NCBI GenBank assembly: GCA_964530225.1
Contig: CAZHBA010000104.1
Coordinates: 1 to 64,000 of the forward strand
Length of the DNA stretch: 64,000 nucleotides
Direction: 5' to 3'
Origin: CAZHBA01 sp964530225
Lineage (GTDB): Bacteria > Pseudomonadota > Alphaproteobacteria > UBA6615
Part shown: positions 42,874 to 51,779 of the stretch, piece after piece
Numbering within the stretch: position 1 is the first letter of the stretch
How the letters are laid out: each line of letters begins with the position of its first letter
Notes under the pieces: generated by a model
Database searches by the model: none
What the model saw: only the letters and a program-made list of their open reading frames with translations
What the model was told of the DNA's origin: nothing
Translations under genes and position numbers: made by a program

Positions 42874-44148
42874 TTACAGCTGCCAGCGCCGTAAGCCATC
42901 GGGCAGTGTCAGGCCACGCCACATGCCCTTGATGTCAGCGACGACCCCGTCGACCACCGCCAACCGAACCAGGTCGGCGGCATCGAATTTTCTGTATACA
43001 TCATGTTGGACGGCACCGATTACCGCATCGTAGCCTTCGGCCCCGTCGAGCCCTGGCAGTAGCTCTAGGTCGTACAGGGACTTTGCTTCCGCAGCGTCGG
43101 CGTGGGGATCGTGAACGTCAACCCGGTGGCCCCGGTCACGCAGAGCACCAATGATATCGATAACCTTGGTGTTGCGCAGGTCGGGCACGTTTTCCTTAAA
43201 GGTTAAGCCGAGCACCAAAACGCGGCCGTTTTCCCGGCCCATTGCGGTATCTATATTGGCGGCAGCAAATGCGCCAACACCGTCATTGATGCGCCGACCA
43301 GCGAGAATGATCTCAGGATCATGTCCGGCCTGCTTGGCAGCATAGGCCAAATAGTAGGGATCAACCCCGATACAGTGGCCGCCAACAAGGCCGGGCCGGA
43401 AGGATAGGAAATTCCACTTGGTGCTAGCGGCATCGAGAACGTTCTGTACGTCAATACCTAGCCGGCCGAGGATCATCGCGACTTCGTTGACGAAGGCGAT
43501 GTTTATATCACGCTGGGCGTTTTCTATAACTTTTGCCGCTTCGGCGGTGCGAATATCGCGGGCCTGATGGATGTCACCACCATTGATCGCGCCATAGATG
43601 CCCGCCAGTCGTTCGGCGACTTCCGGCGTCTGTCCGGCCACGACTTTCGTAATTTGCTCGACGGTATGTTCGCGGTCGCCGGGATTGATGCGCTCTGGCG
43701 AGTAGCCGAGAAAGAAGTCTTTGCCGCAGGTCAACCCTGACGCGGCCTCCAATGCCGGGCCGCAGATACCTTCCGTGACACCCGGATAGACCGTGGATTC
43801 ATATACGACGATGGCGCCTGGTTTAAGCACCCGGCCCACCGCATCAGTCGCTGCGAGAACCGCGGACAGATCGGGCCGGTTATCTGCTCCAACCGGCGTA
43901 GGAACGGTGATTATTAAGACGCCGCTGCCATCGATTTCGGCCGGGTCGTCGGTAAAACCAAGCGCGCTGGACGCCAAGGCATCAGACGATATTTCTGCCG
44001 TTCGATCGTACCCACCCTTTAGTTCGGTAATTCGTTCGCCGCTTATATCAAACCCAAGCACAGCGCTATGCTTCGCCAAGGCTATCGCCACCGGCAAACC
44101 GACATATCCAAGACCGACAACTACGATTGGCCCCTTGTCGTTCATCAT
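42874..44148 (-). CDS. Nucleotide-sugar dehydrogenase (TviB/WbpO-like)
   Basis: A 424-residue UDP-sugar 6-dehydrogenase. N-terminal Rossmann motif VVGLGYVGLPVAIALAK, the middle domain with NAQRDINIAFVNEVAMI, the catalytic cysteine in GGHCIGVDPYYLAY near residue 258, and C-terminal GLTFKENVPDLRNTKV. It resembles UDP-N-acetylhexosamine dehydrogenases of the TviB/WbpO group rather than UDP-glucose dehydrogenases. First gene of the surface-polysaccharide locus, transcribed leftward away from it. Confidence 0.9.
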   Translation of the reverse strand: MMNDKGPIVVVGLGYVGLPVAIALAKHSAVLGFDISGERITELKGGYDRTAEISSDALASSALGFTDDPAEIDGSGVLIITVPTPVGADNRPDLSAVLAATDAVGRVLKPGAIVVYESTVYPGVTEGICGPALEAASGLTCGKDFFLGYSPERINPGDREHTVEQITKVVAGQTPEVAERLAGIYGAINGGDIHQARDIRTAEAAKVIENAQRDINIAFVNEVAMILGRLGIDVQNVLDAASTKWNFLSFRPGLVGGHCIGVDPYYLAYAAKQAGHDPEIILAGRRINDGVGAFAAANIDTAMGRENGRVLVLGLTFKENVPDLRNTKVIDIIGALRDRGHRVDVHDPHADAAEAKSLYDLELLPGLDGAEGYDAVIGAVQHDVYRKFDAADLVRLAVVDGVVADIKGMWRGLTLPDGLRRWQL

Positions 44149-44332
44149 TACCTCAACTCGTTTTCAGTACGGCTCTTAACCGAGGAAGGGTTGCAAGAAA
44201 ACCACATATGCGCGTATACGCGATAAAATTTGGTGCCGCCATCGACGAGTCGCACGTAAACAGATATTTCACCTGTGGCAGGGCACATAGCGATCTTTGT
44301 AATTGTCAACTAATGCAAGACGACCGGACCCT

Positions 44333-44509
44333 ATGAACCGTCTCGATCGACTGGAAGCCCTCAGTGTCAACATACCGTGCAAAGCCTATAAACAGGCCCG
44401 GCCATTGGCCATGCTATGGTCGAACGGCATGGACTCCAATCTTCCGCCGATGACGCGTGCGGCTACAAGTAAGAACGCCGGGCTGCGCTCTTCGGGTTAT
44501 AGGTCATGA
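44333..44509 (+). pseudogene. Sulfate adenylyltransferase subunit 2 (cysD) N-terminal fossil
   Basis: Begins MNRLDRLEALSVNIPCKAYK, then RPLAMLWSNGMDSN, which is the CysD start and PP-loop (normally LDRLEA...AMLWSIGKDSN). Immediately after, the sequence becomes unrelated (LPPMTRAATSKNAGLRSSGY) and stops at 44509, where cysN begins. Over 200 residues are missing, so it is a fossil in its expected place just before cysN. Confidence 0.75.
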
Positions 44510-46302
44510 ACAAAGCCACTAAACCAGCCGCTTCCGCATCAGATCAGCCGGCGGCGACAGAGCAGTTGCGCGTCGTCATCGTCGGTCATGGCAAGTCGAC
44601 CCTGGTTGGGCGCTTGCTCCACGACACCAACATGCTACCCAAAGGTAAGCTCGAAGCTATCGAGGAGATTGAGTTTCGCCACGCCGAGCGCGAATACGTT
44701 TTAATCGACGCGCCGAGCCACCGTGAAATTATCCGTAATATGGTGACCGGCACTTCCAGCGCCGATGCAGTGCTGCTGCTAATCGATGCCAACCAGGGGA
44801 CGCGTGGCCAATTGTCCCGCCATGGCTATCTGCTGCAGTTGCTCGGATTCCACCAGGTCGCAGTCATGGTCAACAAGATGGACCTAATCGGTTATAGCGA
44901 AGCGCGTTTCCGGGAAATTGAGCGCGAATACAGCAGTCACCTCGAAGGCATCGGCGTTACGCCGACCTGCGTTATCCCAATTTCAGCGCGCAACGGCGAC
45001 AATGTCGCAACGGCTTCGAAAAATTTAGGCTGGCAGAATGGGTCCACGGTCCTCGATGCGCTGGCCGAGTTTACCCCGCCGGAGAGCCACGAAGATGCAC
45101 CGCTACGCTTGCCGCTTCAGGCCGTCGACAAATCCGACGACCGCTGGGTTTTTGTCGGCCGCATCAAAAGCGGTCGGCTCAGCGTCGGTGACGAACTGTT
45201 GTTTTCACCCAATAACCTCACCGCTAAAGTCGCTAGTATCGAAGTTCGGAGCACCAAAGAACCCGTCGCCCAGGCAAATGCTGGCTTATCGGTTGGCTTC
45301 ACTCTGGACGAACAAATATTCGTCGAGCGCGGTGAGATCGCTAGCCATGTCGAGAATCCGCCCATTGAAACCGATGTATTTCACGTGCGGTTATATTGGC
45401 TGTCTGAGCACGCACTGGCAGCCGGCGATACGGTTACCCTCAAGATCGGTCCCACGTCGGTGCGTGCGACGATCGATCAGATCGAACAAGTCATCAACGT
45501 CGATGCGCTAACCGACCGGACGGCCGACAAGGTGGTGCGTGACGAGATTGCCGACGTTGTCGTACGCACCGCGCACCTTGTCGCTATCGACCCCCATCAA
45601 ACCTTACTGCGCACCAGCTGTGTCGTGTTCACCGACAAGCACAAAACCTTGGGTGGCGGCGTTGTCTCGATGGGCCATTACCCAGACCAGCGGAAACTGG
45701 TCACGGTGCGCGCAACCAATGTCGTCGCCGAGGCCCATCGGGTAACGACGCCACAACGTATCGATCGTAATCGTCACGAGCCTGGCGTTTTGTGGTTCAC
45801 CGGGCTGTCCGGGTCTGGCAAATCAACCTTGGCGATGACGCTGGAACAACGCCTGTTCGACCAAGGTTATCAGGTCTACGTACTCGACGGCGACAATGTG
45901 CGCGGCGGCCTCAACGCCAACCTTGGGTTTTCACCTGAAGACCGGGCCGAGAACATTCGCCGGGTCAGTGAGGTGGCGGCCCTGTTGACCGACGCCGGCG
46001 TCATCGTCATTACCGCCTTTATCTCGCCCTACCTCGCCGACCGCGAACGCGCGCGCGCTGTCGCAGGTGATAATTTCCACGAAATTTATATTGAGGCCGA
46101 CCTGGAAACTTGTGAGGCGCGCGACCCCAAGGGTCTGTATAAACGCGCGCGCAACGGTGAAATCGGCGAATTCACAGGTATTTCTGCTCCCTACGAGACG
46201 CCCAGTCATCCCAACCTAGTGATCAACACGGCAATAAACGATATCAATACCTGTATCAATCAGCTGGAGGCCTATATCACTAAAAATTTCCAGCGGGGTT
46301 AA
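44506..46302 (+). CDS. CysN-CysC fusion: sulfate adenylyltransferase GTPase subunit with damaged G domain + APS kinase
   Basis: A 598-residue fusion. The N-terminal CysN GTPase begins VVIVGHGKSTLVGRLLHDT where GHVDHGKST is expected, a three-residue loss inside the P-loop. The switch-I stretch (about 35 residues with the ERDQGITID motif) is also absent, and DAPGH is DAPSH; NKMDL is kept. The C-terminal APS kinase (from about residue 425) looks intact: FTGLSGSGKSTLAMTLEQ, DGDNVRGGLNANLGFS. With cysD also lost, this gene can probably still phosphorylate APS but not form it. ATG at 44506. Confidence 0.85.
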   Translation: MNKATKPAASASDQPAATEQLRVVIVGHGKSTLVGRLLHDTNMLPKGKLEAIEEIEFRHAEREYVLIDAPSHREIIRNMVTGTSSADAVLLLIDANQGTRGQLSRHGYLLQLLGFHQVAVMVNKMDLIGYSEARFREIEREYSSHLEGIGVTPTCVIPISARNGDNVATASKNLGWQNGSTVLDALAEFTPPESHEDAPLRLPLQAVDKSDDRWVFVGRIKSGRLSVGDELLFSPNNLTAKVASIEVRSTKEPVAQANAGLSVGFTLDEQIFVERGEIASHVENPPIETDVFHVRLYWLSEHALAAGDTVTLKIGPTSVRATIDQIEQVINVDALTDRTADKVVRDEIADVVVRTAHLVAIDPHQTLLRTSCVVFTDKHKTLGGGVVSMGHYPDQRKLVTVRATNVVAEAHRVTTPQRIDRNRHEPGVLWFTGLSGSGKSTLAMTLEQRLFDQGYQVYVLDGDNVRGGLNANLGFSPEDRAENIRRVSEVAALLTDAGVIVITAFISPYLADRERARAVAGDNFHEIYIEADLETCEARDPKGLYKRARNGEIGEFTGISAPYETPSHPNLVINTAINDINTCINQLEAYITKNFQRG

Positions 46303-46305
46303 TCA

Positions 46306-47160
46306 TTGCCGGTTCTAGAAACCTTACGCCGTCTGCGCCACGGTCCGCTTTCGCGCTTCGATCGCATCTGGGTTTCGCTTGGCCGTCTGGCGCGGTTCGT
46401 AATTGCCGCCCTGCCGCGCTCGACAGTGAAACAGCGTATCGGTCCATTCGGACCCTTCCGGCTGGATGCGTACTTCGCCTTTAGTAATTTCTCCGCCTGG
46501 GGCCAGGGCCACAACAACGGCTTCCTGGCAACGGTCGAGGCTTGCCGCGGTAAAAATTGCATATTCGATATCGGCGGCCATATCGGGCTGGTCACCTTGC
46601 CGATGAGCCGAGTCGTTTCGCCGGCCGGCCGTGTCTTTAGCTTCGAACCTGGTAAAGCCAACCTCGAATTCCTGCGGTTTCACCTGGCACGCAACAACGC
46701 CACCAATGTCGAGGTCGTAGACACGCTGGTGGGGGATAGCGACGGCTGGATGGACTTCTTCGAACAAAGCGGCGCCGCCGGACAGAACTCAGTGGTGTTG
46801 AAGAAGAACCAAGAAGCCTATCAACGTGTCCGTCGGCGTCAGGTTACGCTAGACCGATTCTGTGCGGACAGCGAATTGCGGCCTGAAGTTATCAAGGTTG
46901 ATGTCGAGGGAGCCGAACTAGCGGTTCTGCGCGGCGCACGCGAAACCCTCCGACGCAACCGCCCAACCCTTTTCCTCAGCGTCCATCCAACCGAACTTCG
47001 CTTGCTAGGCGAATCCGTCGACAGCCTGATGCACGAAATCGAAGATTTGGGGTATGTCTGTCTTGAGATTGGCGGGGAACCAGTCGCCGCATTTCGCCTG
47101 GCAGAGTATTTAATGTTACCGAAGGAACAAGCCAGTGGGCCTGCTAAACAGCGCGATTGA
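46306..47160 (+). CDS. FkbM family methyltransferase
   Basis: A 284-residue SAM-dependent methyltransferase of the FkbM group, which O-methylate sugars or polyketides. The SAM motif is CIFDIGGHIGLVTLPMSR near residue 86, with FSFEPGKANLEFLRF near 113, and the FkbM signature VIKVDVEGAELAVLRGARE near 197. TTG start four bases after cysN-C. Overlaps the next FkbM gene by 26 bases, so the two form a unit, likely modifying the surface polysaccharide. Confidence 0.88.
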   Translation: MPVLETLRRLRHGPLSRFDRIWVSLGRLARFVIAALPRSTVKQRIGPFGPFRLDAYFAFSNFSAWGQGHNNGFLATVEACRGKNCIFDIGGHIGLVTLPMSRVVSPAGRVFSFEPGKANLEFLRFHLARNNATNVEVVDTLVGDSDGWMDFFEQSGAAGQNSVVLKKNQEAYQRVRRRQVTLDRFCADSELRPEVIKVDVEGAELAVLRGARETLRRNRPTLFLSVHPTELRLLGESVDSLMHEIEDLGYVCLEIGGEPVAAFRLAEYLMLPKEQASGPAKQRD

Positions 47161-48085
47161 AACCCTGCGGGACCGGGGAGTAGCAGCCCTTTCCAAGGCT
47201 TGCTGGGGCGTGGCCCGCACTGCCGTCCTTAAGCTACTTGGCCGGCGCTTCGCGTTGTGCCGTGTCTATGACTACAAACTCTGGGTCGACCTGGAGGACA
47301 GAGGTATTTCGCGTACTCTAATGTTGTTCGGCGAACGCGAACTGGAACACAAGATTATGCTCGAGCGTGTCGTGCAACCTGGTATGAGAATTTTCGATAT
47401 CGGCGCTAATATCGGCTACTACGCCGTCATGGAAAGCCAACTTACCGGCCCGTCGGGCCAAGTTGTAGCGATCGAACCGTCGCCTGAGAACGTCGCGCTG
47501 TTGCGGCGCAACCTGGAGCAAAACGCGGTCGACAATGTGGTCGTGCGCGAGGGTGCGGTGTCCAACAGCACCGGCGACCGTGAGCTCCATCTGTCCGCCC
47601 AAAGCAATCTCAACACCTTCCACGACGTGGGTAGCGGTGCCGTGCATTTGGCGGGAAAGACGGTCTCCGTTCAACTGAAAACAGTTCCTGCCCTGGCCGA
47701 AGAATTTGGCCAGCCGGACATTCTGCGTATGGATGTGGAGGGGCACGAAGTGGAGGTTATCGGCGGCCTGCTAGAGGCGGCGGAATCCGGAAAGACGCGG
47801 CCGATGATCATTTTCGAGACGCATTTGTCGCGCTATACAGACGATCACAGCTTCGAGCCCGTACTGCAGCGTCTGTTCGCGGCCGGGTACCGAGTCAGCC
47901 TCGCGGCTTCCTCATGGAAGCGGGGAACGACGCTGGTGCAGAGCTTCGGCTATCGCGGTGGGGAAACCGTGCGCAGCGACGGGGTGACGCGCACCTTGTT
48001 CGAGGATATCGCACCTGGTGATGCTGTGGACTTAATCTGCCACCGTGGCGGCCTGCGTACCGTGTTGCTGGTGCCAACTCCTTAG
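47135..48085 (+). CDS. FkbM family methyltransferase
   Basis: A 316-residue paralogue. SAM motif RIFDIGANIGYYAVME near residue 88, VVAIEPSPENVALLRRNL near 109, and the signature DILRMDVEGHEVEVIGGLLE near 190. GTG start with GAAGGAA upstream, inside the previous gene. Convergent with the glycosyltransferase run; probably a sugar O-methyltransferase. Confidence 0.88.
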   Translation: MGLLNSAIETLRDRGVAALSKACWGVARTAVLKLLGRRFALCRVYDYKLWVDLEDRGISRTLMLFGERELEHKIMLERVVQPGMRIFDIGANIGYYAVMESQLTGPSGQVVAIEPSPENVALLRRNLEQNAVDNVVVREGAVSNSTGDRELHLSAQSNLNTFHDVGSGAVHLAGKTVSVQLKTVPALAEEFGQPDILRMDVEGHEVEVIGGLLEAAESGKTRPMIIFETHLSRYTDDHSFEPVLQRLFAAGYRVSLAASSWKRGTTLVQSFGYRGGETVRSDGVTRTLFEDIAPGDAVDLICHRGGLRTVLLVPTP

Positions 48086-48099
48086 AAGCGGTCATCCTG

Positions 48100-49197
48100 T
48101 TAGTGCGCCACCTCTTCGCAGATGGCAAGCCATGCACGCGCGATCTTCTGGGGTTCCAGTGCCTCGACTTGGCGGCGGGCCTGTGTACCGAATTTGCAGG
48201 CCAGCTCTTCGTCTGCCGCCAACTCCGACATAGCCTCAGCCAATGCCTGCGGATCCTCCGGTGGAACGGCGCGCGTTCCGGTACCGCCACGCACAGGGTC
48301 CAGCGCGCCGGTTATGGTGCCTGCCGTGGCAACCGTCGGACAGCCATGCCCCATCGCCTCTAAAAGGGCGTTGGGCATGCCCTCAAAGCGCGACGGCAGC
48401 ACAAACATCCGACAACGTTGATAGTAGAAGGCCGGGTCCACAAAACCTTCCAAACGCACCCGGTTGGCTAAACCTAGGCTATCCACCCGCCGTGTCAGAG
48501 CTTCACGTTCCGGCCCCTCGCCTAGGATCACGAGGCGCCAATCCTTGTGTCGCGGGGCGAACAGGGCAAACGCATCCAACAGTACATCGAATCCCTTCTG
48601 GCGATTCAGCCTCCCAACCGCCAGCACGAAGGGATTTTCAGCATCGGGTGCCCAGGGATCCAAGTGCGGCGGCAGCAAATTTGGAATATGTCGAAGCTTC
48701 GCTACCGGCACATAACTCTGCATGGCAACGACCGCGCCGGTAGAGTTGGCGGTCACGAGCGCGGCTTTGCGGTAGAGCATCCGGCGCAGCACGTCCCATA
48801 TACGCCCAAGTGATTGCCGGGCCGGATCGTTGCGTTCGGAAATTATCACCGGCACGCCCAATCCGATGCAAGCGAGAATGGTGAGAATGTTCGTGGTGCC
48901 GACGAAAGCGATCACAATATCCGGCTGGGTGCGACGCACCATGGAACGCAGGCCCGCGATCCGCCGGGCATTGCCCAACAGAGCACTTAACGCATGGCGC
49001 GACGCCCCCCCCAGGCGGGCGGACAGACGTTCCACCCGCGGATCCAAAACAACGGCGTCCGGCCCATTATCGGCATAGGTAACCACACTGACCTGCTGGT
49101 CGAGATCGCAAAGCTCCGTTGCCAACAACGACAAAACACGCTGCGCACCGCCACCACCCAGACTCTCAATGACGAATGTCAGATGCAAGTTCGCCAT
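48100..49197 (-). CDS. Glycosyltransferase, GT4 type
   Basis: A 365-residue GT-B enzyme. N-terminal FVIESLGGGGAQRVLSLLA start, C-terminal nucleotide-sugar domain with AVGRLNRQKGFDVLLDAFAL near residue 193 and FEGMPNALLEAMGHGCPTVA near 284 (the E-x7-E motif). Transfers a hexose-type sugar to a growing polysaccharide. Overlaps the next gene upstream (49166) by 32 bases. Confidence 0.92.
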   Translation of the reverse strand: MANLHLTFVIESLGGGGAQRVLSLLATELCDLDQQVSVVTYADNGPDAVVLDPRVERLSARLGGASRHALSALLGNARRIAGLRSMVRRTQPDIVIAFVGTTNILTILACIGLGVPVIISERNDPARQSLGRIWDVLRRMLYRKAALVTANSTGAVVAMQSYVPVAKLRHIPNLLPPHLDPWAPDAENPFVLAVGRLNRQKGFDVLLDAFALFAPRHKDWRLVILGEGPEREALTRRVDSLGLANRVRLEGFVDPAFYYQRCRMFVLPSRFEGMPNALLEAMGHGCPTVATAGTITGALDPVRGGTGTRAVPPEDPQALAEAMSELAADEELACKFGTQARRQVEALEPQKIARAWLAICEEVAH

Positions 49198-50338
49198 AGA
49201 TATCGGCTAGGATTGCAGCGTGCCGGTGGGCATCGTAACGCTGGTGAGTGGCTGTCCTACCAGCTTCCGCAAGCTTCGTGCGGAGTTCCCGGTCACCGAG
49301 CAGCATCGACAACTGGTCGGCAAAATCACCGGCATCGTCCGGCCCAGCCAGAAGACCAGTTTTCCTGTGCGCGACGATATCGTGATGGCCGCCATCATCG
49401 GCCGCGATAACCGCGGTGGACAGCAGCATCGCCTCAATTACCGTGCGGCCCAACCCTTCACCGACGCCCGGCGCCACCAAAACATCGAAGCCGGCCATAT
49501 AAGGCAGGATTGGAAAACACGGACCCGGCAGGTGCACCCGGCCTGCCAAATTTTCTCGCTGCAGTTCGGCTTGGCGCTCAATCGTCAAAAAGCCCCGCGT
49601 GTCACCAATCATTACGAAATGGCAATTGTTACCGGCTCTTTGCGTGTGCAATGCGGCAATTTTCAAAAACAGCTCGGGACGCTTCTGCGCCTCCATATTG
49701 CCAACAAAGCCGACAATCGCCGCGTCCGGCGGAATAGAGAGTTCTTGTACCAGGCGGTGGCGGTGCCCAGCCCTGACGTCGTTCGACATCTCGGGCAGGT
49801 CGAATGGTTCATCAACCACGCGCGCCCGCGCCGCCATCGCCGCGGGCAAACCGCTGCGGCAAAATTCCGAAATCGTGAGTACACGGGCGGGAAACCAGCT
49901 GTACAATCCCAGCCGTCGCGACGGGTTTATTGTGCGCTGGTGCCAAACATGGGCGCAACCGGCGCGCCGGGCCGCCAGCGTCCAGGTCATATGCATGCGC
50001 GCATCATTGGTGTGAATAAAGCGCCAAGAGCGGTTCCGCAGCATCGGCGCCAAGCGAACGGACGCCCGCTGCATGAAGTACAATTCAATAGGCAGCGGGC
50101 CGCCGATAACAACATCATCTGGCGGAAGTGTTTCGAAAGGCGTGCCACGACTCTCGAGATGCGCCGCCAGCAGGCCATCGGTCTGGTGCAACCCGACGAC
50201 CGGTTGAATACCTAAGGCGGGCAGGGCGTCGATTAGCGTCAAGGCCGAGACATGACTACCGCCAAGGCTGTCACCGACGAATGGGAACAAAACACTGCCT
50301 ATGGTGGCTTCCGCCTCCGGCATGTAGCGACCGTTCAT
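49166..50338 (-). CDS. Glycosyltransferase, GT4 type
   Basis: A 390-residue GT-B protein: VLFPFVGDSLGGSHVSALTL near the start, IVGFVGNMEAQKRPELFLKI near residue 208 and APGVGEGLGRTVIEAMLLST near 285 with the acidic motif. Substrate unknown. Overlaps both neighbours by a few bases (four bases with the gene upstream), so the three genes are a coupled operon. Confidence 0.9.
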   Translation of the reverse strand: MNGRYMPEAEATIGSVLFPFVGDSLGGSHVSALTLIDALPALGIQPVVGLHQTDGLLAAHLESRGTPFETLPPDDVVIGGPLPIELYFMQRASVRLAPMLRNRSWRFIHTNDARMHMTWTLAARRAGCAHVWHQRTINPSRRLGLYSWFPARVLTISEFCRSGLPAAMAARARVVDEPFDLPEMSNDVRAGHRHRLVQELSIPPDAAIVGFVGNMEAQKRPELFLKIAALHTQRAGNNCHFVMIGDTRGFLTIERQAELQRENLAGRVHLPGPCFPILPYMAGFDVLVAPGVGEGLGRTVIEAMLLSTAVIAADDGGHHDIVAHRKTGLLAGPDDAGDFADQLSMLLGDRELRTKLAEAGRTATHQRYDAHRHAAILADIYGELASDIRH

Positions 50339-51429
50339 GCCCGGGCCGCTTCCGCCGAACGGCTAGTGACGACGGCCTGTAATTGCTCGATAAACAATGG
50401 CGCTGCGTCAGAGCTTATCAGGTGGCAAGCGTATCGCGCCTGGCCCTCTGTGGCGATCTGTAGCCAGTTCGGATAGTCGGCCAAGATCGCATCCAGTCTC
50501 TCCTCGAAATCACTCAGGTCCCAGCGATGAGCGACGTATGTCTGGCCATCGACAAACAAATTTGGCCACGTCTCGATGCCGGACATATCGGGCTTGAATA
50601 AAAGCCCGCCAGTGAGAAAAACTTCAAAGTCCTTGAGGGTGATTTCGCCCCACCCGAAGGGCGAGACGATAACCTTACTACGGCGCAACTCAGCGAGGTA
50701 ACGCCGACGTGACAGTTTGCCGGTCGGCATGCGCGCTGCCATTCGCTCTCTTATGAGCCATCGCTGCGCCGCCACCGAGGCACGGGAATAGGTGGTGCCA
50801 AAGCGGCAGGAAATAGGTTGTTGGCGGGAATCGGAAGGAGGCGTGAAGCGGGTTGGTGCGCGCAGCAAGGGCGCCAGCGGTAGGCGGTTATAAAGCGCCA
50901 TACGGTAGGGCCCGAATGCGGAATAGTTGGCGAGCCCAGAGTGCCAGGAGATTCGTAATTTGCCCAGAAGCGCCGCCTTCGGTACCGGTCGCGACCAGGC
51001 CGGCTCGAAATCCACGATGCCCAGAGTGCGGTGATAGTAGTCGGCGAAGGCGCGGTAAGCGTATTGTGGCTTTAAATATGCGCTGCGATCGCGCATCAAC
51101 TGGCCCTTGGCGTAGATGTCCACGATGGGTAGGAGCTTGCTAATGAGCCATCCTGCGGAATCGGAAGTGTCGCAAAACACCGTAGTCGTCCGCTGCGACC
51201 ATTCCGCAAAATCCGCCAAGATTTCCGCTTCTTGGGACGGCCACAGCGGCTCATGAAATTTGCGGTCGACCAACAGGCAATCGCAATCGGTAAGTGCGGG
51301 TGCGGCCGTATCGAACAGCCGAATGCAGATTCCCGCCTGCGCCAGCGCACGGCGGTGCACGATCAGAGGGAACAGGAAGGCCCGTCCGTTCGGTGTCGTG
51401 AAGCCTGGTGTTAGGATATGAAGCAGCAT
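50335..51429 (-). CDS. Glycosyltransferase-like protein (GT1/exostosin-like C-terminus)
   Basis: A 364-residue protein. It lacks clear N-terminal motifs, but the C-terminal part (SRRRYLAELRRSKVIVSPFG, then WGEITLKDFEVFLTGGLLFK) is typical of the acceptor-linked glycosyltransferases annotated GT1 or exostosin-like, where a conserved E follows the SPFGWGE motif. Role in polysaccharide assembly is likely from context. ATG 51429. Confidence 0.7.
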   Translation of the reverse strand: MLLHILTPGFTTPNGRAFLFPLIVHRRALAQAGICIRLFDTAAPALTDCDCLLVDRKFHEPLWPSQEAEILADFAEWSQRTTTVFCDTSDSAGWLISKLLPIVDIYAKGQLMRDRSAYLKPQYAYRAFADYYHRTLGIVDFEPAWSRPVPKAALLGKLRISWHSGLANYSAFGPYRMALYNRLPLAPLLRAPTRFTPPSDSRQQPISCRFGTTYSRASVAAQRWLIRERMAARMPTGKLSRRRYLAELRRSKVIVSPFGWGEITLKDFEVFLTGGLLFKPDMSGIETWPNLFVDGQTYVAHRWDLSDFEERLDAILADYPNWLQIATEGQARYACHLISSDAAPLFIEQLQAVVTSRSAEAARA

Positions 51430-51448
51430 CTGCGTGAGATACCCTGGA

Positions 51449-51682
51449 TCAGGTCCATGCCTCGGCCATTAAGGTGCCGGAAGTTTCGACGCGTTCGTGA
51501 GCCTCGCGGTAATACTCCTCTGGCTGTTCATAGCGTTCGAACGCGAGAAAACCGGTCTCCCGGTCGCGATGCACGGCAATGGACTTATCTCTTGTGCGGG
51601 TATGAAACAATTCCATACGCGATGGGTCGGCGGCGCCAATAGAAACTAGGTTCCGGAAGGCGGGATTTTCAATTTTGGACAT
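51449..51682 (-). pseudogene. Probable N-terminal fossil of a sugar-linked SAM methyltransferase
   Basis: About 77 codons starting MSKIENPAFRN and including RMELFHTRTRDKSIAVHRDR and GFLAFERYEQPEEYYREAHE before a stop at 51449. The pattern (TRDR-x-V---D---GVIFL---YY) is that of the N-terminal part of class I methyltransferases in polysaccharide loci. The SAM-binding domain that should follow is missing. It could instead be a real small protein. Confidence 0.45.
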
Positions 51683-51779
51683 ACGGAAGTTCATTCTTGA
51701 CGTGCGCGGCATACCGTCCCAAATACACTCGGGTGATCAGCATCCACAGCACCATTAGGGCTTATATACCAGTTGGTTC

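Noticed and set aside
44303..44332. Longer start for the cysD remnant
   Set aside because: The family-like sequence begins at the ATG at 44333; the upstream codons are unrelated.
49220..50215. 331-codon plus-strand open frame opposite a glycosyltransferase gene
   Set aside because: Antisense shadow; the minus-strand product has GT4 motifs and codon structure, the plus-strand product has none.
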